64,000 nt of DNA, from positions 1 to 64,000 of the forward strand of contig NZ_JACJSF010000028.1 of the NCBI RefSeq assembly GCF_014698035.1, given 5' to 3'. The translations under genes and the position numbers were made by a program. The notes beneath the pieces were generated by a model, which did no database searches, was not told the origin of the DNA, and saw nothing but the letters and a program-made list of their open reading frames with translations. The stretch is from Desmonostoc muscorum FACHB-395. Lineage in GTDB: Bacteria; Cyanobacteriota; Cyanobacteriia; Cyanobacteriales; Nostocaceae. Of this stretch, positions 54,768 to 62,141 are shown piece by piece. Position 1 is the first letter of the stretch. Each line of letters begins with the position of its first letter.

Positions 54768-56267
54768 ATGATATCTATTCATTCTGTCACTTCGGATGAA
54801 TACCCCGACCCTACCAACAACCCAATCAATAGTCATGAAAATCAGCCTGACAAGCCAGAAGAAGCTTGTGGTGTTTTTGGCATCTACGCACCAGGAGAAA
54901 ACGTTGCTAAACTGACCTACTTTGGATTGTATGCCCTCCAGCATCGGGGTCAAGAATCAGCTGGGATTGCTACCTTTGAAGGTACAAAAGTCCATCTCCA
55001 CAAAGATATGGGCTTGGTGTCTCAAGTTTTTAATGAAACCATCTTGGATCAATTGCCTGGTAGCCTTGCTGTTGGTCACACTCGCTATTCCACCACAGGT
55101 TCTAGCCGCAAAGTTAATGCCCAACCCGCAGTCCTGGAAACTCGCTTAGGTTCACTAGCTCTTGCACACAATGGTAATTTAGTCAATACAGTGCAACTAC
55201 GTCAAGAGTTGCTTGAGAAAAAATACAACTTAGTCACCACAACAGACTCAGAAATGATTGCTTTTGCGATCGCAGAAGCCATCAATGCTGGTGCAGATTG
55301 GCTAGAAGGTTCAATTCAAGCATTTCATCGTTGTGAAGGAGCCTTTAGTTTAGTTATTGGCACTCCTAACGGTGTTATGGGTGTCCGTGACACCAACGGT
55401 ATTCGTCCTCTAGTAATTGGGACTTTAGCAGGTAATCCAGTTCGTTATGTTTTGGCATCCGAGACTTGTGGTTTAGACATCATTGGAGCCGAATACCTGC
55501 GAGATGTAGAACCAGGTGAATTAGTTTGGATTACTGAAGAAGGTTTAGCTTCCTATCATTGGAGTCAACAGCCCCAAAGGAAATTGTGTATTTTCGAGAT
55601 GATTTACTTTGCCCGTCCTGATAGCATCATGCACAACGAGAGTTTGTACAGCTATCGGATGCGCTTAGGACATCAACTAGCTAAAGAATCTTGTGTCGAT
55701 GCCGATATTGTCTTTGGTGTTCCTGATTCTGGTATTCCTGCTGCGATCGGATTTTCTCAAGCTTCTGGTGTAGCTTACGCTGAAGGACTGATTAAAAACC
55801 GCTATGTTGGACGAACCTTTATTCAGCCAACTCAAACCATGCGCGAGTCAGGTATCCGTATGAAACTTAACCCGCTTAAAGATGTGCTGGCGGGTAAACG
55901 AGTAATTATTGTTGATGACTCCATTGTGCGGGGTACTACCAGCCGGAAACTAGTCAAAACCTTGCGTGAAGCGGGTGCAGTGGAAGTACACATGCGAATC
56001 TCTTCCCCACCAGTAACTCATCCTTGCTTCTACGGCATCGATACCGATTCTCAGGATCAGCTGATTGCTGCTACCAAGTCAGTAGCAGAAATCGCCAAGC
56101 AACTAGAAGTAGACAGCCTCGCTTATCTCAGTTGGGAAGGAATGCTAGAAGCGACACGAGAAGATACCAATAGTTTCTGCTCTGCCTGCTTTACTGGAGA
56201 TTATCCCGTAGCGATTCCTGAGCCAGTGAAGCGTTCTAAGTTGAGTTTAGAAAAGGTAGTGGTTTAG
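54768..56267 (+). CDS. purF: Amidophosphoribosyltransferase
   Basis: A 499-residue enzyme that makes phosphoribosylamine from PRPP and glutamine, the first step of purine synthesis. Start ATG 54768 has AGGAG 11 nt upstream; the frame's extra 10 codons upstream are not needed. A propeptide of 33 residues precedes Cys34 (EEACGVFGIYA), the Ntn-hydrolase nucleophile exposed after cleavage. The PRPP motif is VIIVDDSIVRGTTS. Cysteines in the C-terminal part (HPCFYGI, FCSACFTGD), together with upstream ones, fit the [4Fe-4S] form of the enzyme. Downstream of purL. Confidence 0.96.
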   Translation: MISIHSVTSDEYPDPTNNPINSHENQPDKPEEACGVFGIYAPGENVAKLTYFGLYALQHRGQESAGIATFEGTKVHLHKDMGLVSQVFNETILDQLPGSLAVGHTRYSTTGSSRKVNAQPAVLETRLGSLALAHNGNLVNTVQLRQELLEKKYNLVTTTDSEMIAFAIAEAINAGADWLEGSIQAFHRCEGAFSLVIGTPNGVMGVRDTNGIRPLVIGTLAGNPVRYVLASETCGLDIIGAEYLRDVEPGELVWITEEGLASYHWSQQPQRKLCIFEMIYFARPDSIMHNESLYSYRMRLGHQLAKESCVDADIVFGVPDSGIPAAIGFSQASGVAYAEGLIKNRYVGRTFIQPTQTMRESGIRMKLNPLKDVLAGKRVIIVDDSIVRGTTSRKLVKTLREAGAVEVHMRISSPPVTHPCFYGIDTDSQDQLIAATKSVAEIAKQLEVDSLAYLSWEGMLEATREDTNSFCSACFTGDYPVAIPEPVKRSKLSLEKVVV

Positions 56268-56557
56268 GGGCTAGTAGTATTAGGGACATTAGGGAGTAGA
56301 AGGAGCAAGGGGTGAGTAACAACTCTTAACTCTCAACTCCCAACTCCCAACTAATGCCCCATTTCCACTCAAGCTAAAATAGGGAAATCCCCTAACAAAA
56401 TACAACTTTGCAGAATTGCCGTAATTTTTTAGTATTCGCAATTTTTAATAAATAGTGATGAACACTAATTTGGCGGATGCCCAGTAGGGGTTGAGGTGTA
56501 TCTTGTGTTTAAATTTAAAATCCTCTTAATTCACTTGTGCAGAATTTGGAGGATTAA
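56268..56557. other. Intergenic region with short repeats between purF and the GNAT gene
   Basis: 290 bp between convergent genes. 'aactctcaactcccaactcccaact' repeats lie at about 56325-56352. No distinct terminator with a T-run is recognised. Confidence 0.45.
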
Positions 56558-57067
56558 TTAATCTATAAGGTTTGCTCGAATATCTTTTAAAGTCATCATT
56601 AGCGTTAATGGTTCTATTGGCGAGGGTTGAAACCCGTATTTTAAATAAAATCTTTTGGCTTCTTCATCCTTAGCATGAACCAAAACACATCTAATACCCG
56701 CCATTTGGGATACTGTTAAAGTACGAATAATAGCATCTTTTAATAAACCAGACCCTATACCCCGTCCTTCCCATTTAATGTCTACAGCAAGTCTTCCGAT
56801 AAGCATACACGGTATAGGGTCTGGTGCGTTCCGTTTAGCTTTGCTAACAGCTATTAAATGAATTACAGAAGCAGTTGCTAAACAGTAATAGCCTATTACT
56901 TTATTTTCAATAGTTACTACAAAAGTTCTAGCCGTATCTCCCTCATTTTTCAAAGCTTTCTCCTTCAGCCAATTATTCAAAGCTTCTGATTTAGATTCAA
57001 ATTCTAATACATCATGCTTAAGAGTAAGTGGCTGAGGAGGATTAATAATTTTTGTTTGTTTCATCAT
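56558..57067 (-). CDS. GNAT acetyltransferase, toxin of a TacAT-type pair
   Basis: A 169-residue GCN5-related acetyltransferase of the type II toxin class that acetylates charged tRNAs (TacT/AtaT family). The first start ATG at 57065-57067 overlaps the antitoxin stop as TAATG. Domain features: TARTFVVTIENKVIGYYCLATASV, the acetyl-CoA site LIGRLAVDIKWEGRGIGSGLLKDAIIR (Q/RxxGxG/A loop) and VHAKDEEAKRFYLKYGFQPSPIEPLTLMMTL. Cotranscribed with a DUF1778 antitoxin. Toxicity is inferred from family and pairing. Confidence 0.88.
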   Translation of the reverse strand: MMKQTKIINPPQPLTLKHDVLEFESKSEALNNWLKEKALKNEGDTARTFVVTIENKVIGYYCLATASVIHLIAVSKAKRNAPDPIPCMLIGRLAVDIKWEGRGIGSGLLKDAIIRTLTVSQMAGIRCVLVHAKDEEAKRFYLKYGFQPSPIEPLTLMMTLKDIRANLID

Positions 57068-57357
57068 TAATCCCAAGGAGATTTAGCTGTTAATAATTTA
57101 CGAATTTCTTCATTTGTTTTAGGTGGTGAGTCCAAAATAGCAAGGAATTTTTGATATCTTTCCTCGTCTAACGCAAAGAAAGTCTTGTTACAGATGACTT
57201 TTTCTGCTTCTCGACAGGCAACTTCTAACATAAAGTCAGAACGGTTCTTGCCAAGAATCGATGCAGCATTATCAATTAAATCCCGTTGTTGTTCTTGAAC
57301 TCTAATATTAATTACTTGGTTACGACCAAGGTTATCCATTTTAGAACGGGCAAGCAT
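57067..57357 (-). CDS. DUF1778 antitoxin
   Basis: A 96-residue ribbon-helix-helix protein that should neutralise the GNAT toxin and repress the operon. The start at 57355-57357 (MLARSKMDNLG) is chosen because GGAAG lies 8 nt upstream; the frame runs nine codons further. The RHH core NQVINIRVQEQQRDLIDNAASILGKNRSDFMLEVACREAEKVI in outline (about residues 12-55) is followed by the toxin-binding tail FFALDEERYQKFLAILDSPP. Its stop overlaps the toxin ATG (TAATG), giving translational coupling. Confidence 0.88.
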   Translation of the reverse strand: MLARSKMDNLGRNQVINIRVQEQQRDLIDNAASILGKNRSDFMLEVACREAEKVICNKTFFALDEERYQKFLAILDSPPKTNEEIRKLLTAKSPWD

Positions 57358-57386
57358 TGGGTATCTTCCATGTGTGTGTCTCATTT

Positions 57387-57427
57387 AGCATTGCTGAATT
57401 AAGTTTCAAGCTTTATTCAGCAATGCT
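57387..57427. promoter_or_regulatory. Inverted repeat upstream of the toxin-antitoxin pair (probable operator)
   Basis: agcattgctgaat (57387-57399) and attcagcaatgct (57415-57427) form a perfect 13-bp inverted repeat with a 15-bp spacer, 30 bp upstream of the antitoxin start. RHH antitoxins of this class autorepress by binding palindromes at this position; binding here is inferred. Confidence 0.65.
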
Positions 57428-57603
57428 TAATATCTAATATAGAATATTGTGTATACAACGTCAACACAAATTTTATGGTTTAATCAGTTGTGTAATTACG
57501 GATACTTGCCATAGACAAGAGGACTTTTCAAATATACTCTTAAACAAATTAGCAAGCGATGTCTGACGACAAGCCGAAGGAGCATTTACGCTAATCCATA
57601 AAT

Positions 57604-57885
57604 TTAACTGTGCTGCAAAAACTCAACCTTTGGTAATAACGGGTCAGTCACAATACCCACACCGCTAAAACCCCAACGTTTGAGCAGGTTTCCCAACTGT
57701 GTACGTGGAATAGATTCCACAGTAAAGCGGTTTGCAACTTCTGCTGCGTGGGTGTTGAGATAGCTAAGGGCATCAAAGTTTTCCTGAAACAGCAATAAAT
57801 AACCTGATGTTTCGGTGTCAGGACGAGCTATCAAATAATTACCGTCAGTTTTTGAGCGCACCAAGTAATAGACTTCGGACAGCAT
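57604..57885 (-). CDS. Conserved cyanobacterial hypothetical protein
   Basis: A 93-residue soluble protein (MLSEVYYLVRSKTDGNYLIARP) with mixed alpha/beta content: a two-strand start, YLLLFQENFDALSYLNTH in the middle and GNLLKRWGFSGVGIVTDPLLPKVEFL at the end. The pattern is typical of a small cyanobacterial family without assigned function. It is upstream of nothing on its own strand except the permease gene 66 bp further on, so co-transcription with the permease is possible. Confidence 0.7.
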   Translation of the reverse strand: MLSEVYYLVRSKTDGNYLIARPDTETSGYLLLFQENFDALSYLNTHAAEVANRFTVESIPRTQLGNLLKRWGFSGVGIVTDPLLPKVEFLQHS

Positions 57886-57915
57886 GGAGATGGAGATGGG
57901 GAGAGTGGGACTAAA

Positions 57916-57956
57916 CCAATGACAAATGACAAATGACCAATGACCAATGACTAATT
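57916..57956. repeat. Short tandem repeats adjoining the permease stop codon
   Basis: caaatgacaaatgaccaatgaccaatgactaat runs directly into the TAG/TAA region of the permease gene. Confidence 0.75.
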
Positions 57957-58997
57957 GAGATTTTCTAGCCGAATGCGTGGATCGGCAGCTTTTAGCATCA
58001 AATCGGCGATTAAATTACCAGCAATTAGCAACACTGCGCCCATTACCAAGCTTGCCATTAACAAATATAAATCTTGAGCTTGTAAAGCTTGTAAGGTCAA
58101 CCTTCCTAAACCGGGCCAGTTGAAGAAAAATTCGGCAATGAAAGCACCGTTTAATAAACCAGCTAATTCAAAACCCAATAAGGTAATCAAGGGATTTACG
58201 GCGTTACGAAGTGCATGAACGTAGATGACGCGGTTTTCTGGCAGACCTTTGGCACGAGCCGTTTGGATATAATCTTGACGCAGCACATCCAATAATTCGC
58301 CGCGAGTGATGCGTTGTAAACCAGCAAAACTAGTAATTGAGAGGGCAATCGTAGGTAAAATCATGTGCCAGCCGACATCTAAGATTTTGCCAAACCATGT
58401 TAGTTCTGAGTGATTGATGCTAGTCATGCTACCCACTGGGAATAACGGCGAGGTGATTTGGGCTAAAACCAGCAGCGCTAAGGCAGTTATGAAACTGGGA
58501 AAGCCTTGTCCGGCATAGCTAATAACCTGTAAAAGCCTATCTGATAGCTTATTTTGGTTAACAGCAGCAAAAATCCCTAGAGGGATGGCGATCGCCCATG
58601 TGACAATTAAAGATGCGATCGCTAATAGCAAAGTAGCTGGTACTCTTTCCCACAACAGCGATGCCACTGAACGTTGATAAATAAAACTCGTGCCAAAATC
58701 TCCTTTTGTCAAGATTCGCCATAACCATAGCCAAAATTGCTCTGGCCAAGACTTATCAAGACCAAACTGCCGCTTTATTTCCTCAATTCTTTCTGGAGAT
58801 ATCTTCGGGTTTTGCCGCAGCGTATCTACATAATCCCCTGGAGCGAGTTGAATAATGAAAAACGATAATGCTGATGCCAAAAACAGAGTCAGTAGTGCCT
58901 GCAATACCCGCTTTGCCACATAAATAAAAGTTTCGCTCGTGACTAGCCTGATTAGCCAATCCCGACCTGTCTCCAAGGAAATTTTCGTAGATGTCAT
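57951..58997 (-). CDS. DppB-type ABC transporter permease
   Basis: A 348-residue inner-membrane permease of peptide/nickel/opine importers. The chosen start is ATG 58995-58997 (MTSTKISLETG); the frame extends 14 codons upstream through short tandem repeats (MTNDKGQK...), which do not look protein-coding. Family features: LQALLTLFLASALSFFIIQLAPGDYV, six spans, and the EAA loop RITRGELLDVLRQDYIQTARAKGLPENRVIYVHALRNAVNPLI in outline. The usual DppC, ATPases and binding protein are absent nearby, as often in cyanobacteria. Substrate not deducible. Confidence 0.92.
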   Translation of the reverse strand: MTSTKISLETGRDWLIRLVTSETFIYVAKRVLQALLTLFLASALSFFIIQLAPGDYVDTLRQNPKISPERIEEIKRQFGLDKSWPEQFWLWLWRILTKGDFGTSFIYQRSVASLLWERVPATLLLAIASLIVTWAIAIPLGIFAAVNQNKLSDRLLQVISYAGQGFPSFITALALLVLAQITSPLFPVGSMTSINHSELTWFGKILDVGWHMILPTIALSITSFAGLQRITRGELLDVLRQDYIQTARAKGLPENRVIYVHALRNAVNPLITLLGFELAGLLNGAFIAEFFFNWPGLGRLTLQALQAQDLYLLMASLVMGAVLLIAGNLIADLMLKAADPRIRLENLN

Positions 58998-59080
58998 TTG
59001 TCTTTTGTCATTTGTCTTTTGTCCTTTGTCATTTGTCATTTGTCATTTGTCCTTTGCTAATGACCAATGACAAATAACTA
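58995..59080. repeat. Short tandem repeats between apt and the permease gene
   Basis: gtcatttgtcttttgtcatttgtcttttgtcctttgtcatttg followed by aatgaccaatgac. The tract covers the whole spacer and overlaps the permease start codon. Confidence 0.85.
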
Positions 59081-59596
59081 ATATTCAATTAGAGAGATAA
59101 TCGGCACGTCTGGCAGATATTTACGCCCTTCTAAATCCCGTAGCTCGATAATAAACCCAAATCCTACTAATTCGCAGCCAATCTTCTGCACTAACTTTGC
59201 TGTTGCACTCGCAGTTCCACCCGTGGCAATCAAATCGTCCACAATCAAAACTCGGCTACTTTCATGTAAAGCGTCTTGATGCAGTTCCAGACAGTCAGTA
59301 CCATACTCTAGATCATATTCAATTGAGTGAACTGCTGCTGGTAACTTACCTTTTTTGCGGATGGGAATAAAACCAGCCCCTAATTGATAAGCCAGAGGTG
59401 AGCCAAAAATAAATCCTCTTGACTCTATACCAATTACATAATCTGGTTTTATTTCAGCTTCGTTGCATTTTTGTGTTAAAAAGTCAATAGTATAGCGTAA
59501 TCCCTCTGGATCGCGCAGTAATGTAGTAATATCCCGAAATAAAATTCCGGGTTTGGGAAAATCTGGAATGTCACGAACGAGAGACTTCAAATCCAT
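59078..59596 (-). CDS. apt: Adenine phosphoribosyltransferase
   Basis: A 172-residue purine-salvage enzyme making AMP from adenine and PRPP. The start is ATG 59594-59596 ([23 protein letters not shown]); the frame runs 38 codons further through 'ggatggg' repeats and is not part of the protein. Conserved: [22 protein letters not shown], the base-binding [12 protein letters not shown] and the PRPP motif [14 protein letters not shown]. Downstream of a 430-bp region that contains those repeats; short repeats separate it from the permease gene. Confidence 0.95.
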   Translation of the reverse strand: MDLKSLVRDIPDFPKPGILFRDITTLLRDPEGLRYTIDFLTQKCNEAEIKPDYVIGIESRGFIFGSPLAYQLGAGFIPIRKKGKLPAAVHSIEYDLEYGTDCLELHQDALHESSRVLIVDDLIATGGTASATAKLVQKIGCELVGFGFIIELRDLEGRKYLPDVPIISLIEY

Positions 59597-60026
59597 AAAA
59601 TGGGAATGGGGGATGGGGGATGGGGGATGGGGGATGGGGAAGAAGAGGAGCAAGGTAAGTATGGGAAAAAAGTATTGATTATTGACCAATTCCCAATTCC
59701 CAATCCCCAATCCCCAATTTTCAGATACCTGAAAAATCGTACACTATAATGTCATACGCTGGGGGTCGAAGCTTCAGCTTCGTCCTTTGTTGACGATAAT
59801 TAGAATCTAAACCAAGCTAGAAAAGGTATTACATTCAGAAATGAGGTGAATTAACTTATGTTTTAAAACTTTGATTTCAATATAGGGAAAACTTTGAGTA
59901 GAAAGAGTTAAGTAATGTATATATCAGGTAGTCATGCTACTGCTACAAGTCTAATGCTTAAGTCTTGGCTACCGATCTTAAATTTGTTTTATCTAGTCTG
60001 TTGGAACCGCACAAGGTATTTATAGA
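59597..60026. other. Divergent region with 'ggggat' repeats upstream of apt
   Basis: 430 bp. Adjacent to apt are five or so 'gggatgg' units (59604-59640) and 'ttcccaattccc' units (59690-59720), then a small hairpin cgaagct-tc-agcttcg at 59767-59782. The remainder is AT-rich and should contain the promoters of apt and the DUF3038 gene. Confidence 0.5.
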
Positions 60027-60653
60027 ATGAATGTCTCAGCAAGTTTAACGCCGTTCAACAGTCCAACTCAAGATTCATTGCCGACGATTCTGGACACTTT
60101 GCCAGATCCTGCGATCGCTTCCAAGACTTGTCCTCGGAGAACGCGGTTGCAAATTGACCTGATTTTATTGGCAATTGAAGCTTTAGAGCTTGGTGGTTCG
60201 GAAGCAATCTTGAGTTTTGCTCAAGAGTTGGATCTTAAAGGAATTGTTAAAGACAGGGTGAATTTATGGCGGATGCGTAGCTCTAACCCGCTACGGAGAG
60301 CGCATATTCGCCGTCCCTTAACTATCATGGAAGCAAAAGCTCTGGTAGTCATTGCTTGCTACATAGCGCGGCGTTTAACTGTTGTCATTCGCCAGTTATT
60401 AATGATATGTCAACAAATGGAAGAAAAGCAGATTCCATTAGAACAGAATTTGCGTCTATCTAATTACCTAGAGCGGTTTAGAGCGCATTTTAAAAGCCGG
60501 ATGAATGCCCGACGTTCTGGTGTACTAGCATTAACTTCTGATGAAAAATTAGATGAGCTAGCTATAAATTTGTTAGGACAATTACTATTTTGTACGGGTA
60601 CAGCTGGAATGCAGCGATTCTGGATTAGTCTTTTTGACGGTGAAGTGGAATGA
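60027..60653 (+). CDS. DUF3038 protein
   Basis: A 208-residue, mostly helical, soluble protein of a cyanobacterium-specific family. Conserved parts are RLQIDLILLAIEALELGGSEAIL (about 40-62), NLWRMRSSNPLRRAH, LTIMEAKALVVIACYIARRL and the C-terminal ELAINLLGQLLFCTGTAGMQRFWISLFDGEV. The stop overlaps the start of the DUF4335 gene (gaATGA), so the two proteins are translationally coupled and probably act together. No activity is known. Confidence 0.88.
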   Translation: MNVSASLTPFNSPTQDSLPTILDTLPDPAIASKTCPRRTRLQIDLILLAIEALELGGSEAILSFAQELDLKGIVKDRVNLWRMRSSNPLRRAHIRRPLTIMEAKALVVIACYIARRLTVVIRQLLMICQQMEEKQIPLEQNLRLSNYLERFRAHFKSRMNARRSGVLALTSDEKLDELAINLLGQLLFCTGTAGMQRFWISLFDGEVE

Positions 60654-62080
60654 ATATTCAACGTAAGTACAGTCTACCTAATTGTACACTGCTTTTAGAA
60701 GGGTTAAGTGATGTCACTAGGGCTGCACAGTTCCAGGAAATGCGCCCGGAATTATCAATATTGGTAAATGCAGAATGCTATTTATCTGGTTATAATCAGC
60801 CCCTAACGGGAGGGCGGGAATTTTTTGAAAGTTTGGTGAGAGCTGTTAGTGGGTATGCCCAAGAATTTTTAAGTAGTGTACCTAATCCTCAAGCACACAA
60901 TCAGGAATCGGAGCTAGTAGAGTTTCGGAAAGTTGATAGCAACCGACACAGATTAATCATCCATTCCGAAGGAACTCCAGAAGGATTCGATCACTCTAAC
61001 AATTCCAAACGTCCGCCAATTGAGATAGATTTGAATACAGTGCAGTTGTTTGATTTAGTAGAAGCAGTGGATCAGTTTTTTGCTGATACCCAAACTTTAC
61101 CTGAACTTTCTCTAGAACTACAACCAGTTACCAGACGCTATGGCGGCGCTAGTCAAGCTTTGGTTCGGCAAGCTGTACCTGCTGCTGTGGGTGTATCAAG
61201 TTTAGCAGTGGCTGCGATCGCCTTTAACTTGATTCCACCTCCCCAACTACGTCCACCACAGCCAATAACAGATGAGCAAAGTAGCTCTACAATAAACAAT
61301 ATCACTCCTCCAGCATCAGCTGCTGCAACACCCATTGCTACGGCAAGGCCCACACTAACGCCTACAGCTAATGGAAAGCCGGCAGTTAAAGATTTAGAAG
61401 CACTTTTAAATACAGTTCCAGAAATTACCGATCCATCTCAGTTACGTGCATTGAATCGTCAAGTTTACAATCAAGTTCATCCAGCTTGGGCTAATCGCTC
61501 AGGATTGCAACAAGATTTGATTTACCGTCTGGGTGTAGCTGCGGATGGTGCGATCGTTGGTTATAAAGCGGTGAATAAAGAAGCGAATCTAGAAGTAGGT
61601 AAAACTCCTCTGCCTAACGTACTTTACAATCCAGCTACCCGTCCGACCATTTCCAATGAACCAATCGCCCAATTTCGTGTAGTATTTACTACACAAGGTG
61701 TCCTGCAAGTTAGCCCTTGGCGGGGATATGCTAGAACGCCAGAGGTAGTGGGCACAAAAATTACTGACTCTAATATAGTCAAAAATTTAAATCAAAAGCT
61801 TTATAGTACAGTTCGGCAAACTTGGAGTGGCAAACCCACCTTTACGCGAGATTTGAAATATCGGGTAGCAGTCAACAAAGATGGTGTAATTGCTGACTAC
61901 GAACCACTAAACCAAGTTGCCTTTGACTATTTTCGGGAAACACCCCTTCCCAAGATGTTCAATGCTATCTACGGCTCTAATGTAGCAGCCCCCAACGATA
62001 AAGAACCTCTCGCTCACTTCCAAGTGATATTCAAGCCTAGCGGCAACCTGGAAGTTACACCTTGGAGGGGATATCAATAA
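60650..62080 (+). CDS. DUF4335 protein
   Basis: A 476-residue protein. The N-terminal domain (about 1-165: NCTLLLEGLSD, LVNAECYLSG, LTGGREFFESLVRAVSGYAQEFLSS) defines DUF4335. A hydrophobic segment (AVPAAVGVSSLAVAAIAFNLI, about 179-199) is probably a membrane anchor, followed by a Thr/Pro/Ala-rich linker. Two related C-terminal repeats follow (about 245-360 and 365-476), each with LNxxxY...W, QDLIYRLGVAADGAIVGYKAVN-like and FxVxFxxxGxLxVxPWRGY segments. Overlaps the DUF3038 gene by 4 bp. Confidence 0.85.
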   Translation: MNIQRKYSLPNCTLLLEGLSDVTRAAQFQEMRPELSILVNAECYLSGYNQPLTGGREFFESLVRAVSGYAQEFLSSVPNPQAHNQESELVEFRKVDSNRHRLIIHSEGTPEGFDHSNNSKRPPIEIDLNTVQLFDLVEAVDQFFADTQTLPELSLELQPVTRRYGGASQALVRQAVPAAVGVSSLAVAAIAFNLIPPPQLRPPQPITDEQSSSTINNITPPASAAATPIATARPTLTPTANGKPAVKDLEALLNTVPEITDPSQLRALNRQVYNQVHPAWANRSGLQQDLIYRLGVAADGAIVGYKAVNKEANLEVGKTPLPNVLYNPATRPTISNEPIAQFRVVFTTQGVLQVSPWRGYARTPEVVGTKITDSNIVKNLNQKLYSTVRQTWSGKPTFTRDLKYRVAVNKDGVIADYEPLNQVAFDYFRETPLPKMFNAIYGSNVAAPNDKEPLAHFQVIFKPSGNLEVTPWRGYQ

Positions 62081-62141
62081 TAATTCGTGATTCGTAATTC
62101 GTAATCCGTAATTTTTAACTATGAAATTACAAATTACGAAT

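Noticed and set aside
58998-59039. 14-codon N-terminal extension of the permease
   Set aside because: Consists only of short-tandem-repeat codons (MTNDKGQKTNDK); MTSTKIS is the plausible start.
59597-59710. 38-codon N-terminal extension of Apt (Pro/His-rich)
   Set aside because: Encoded by 'ggatggg' repeats; the family start is MDLKSLVRD at 59594-59596.
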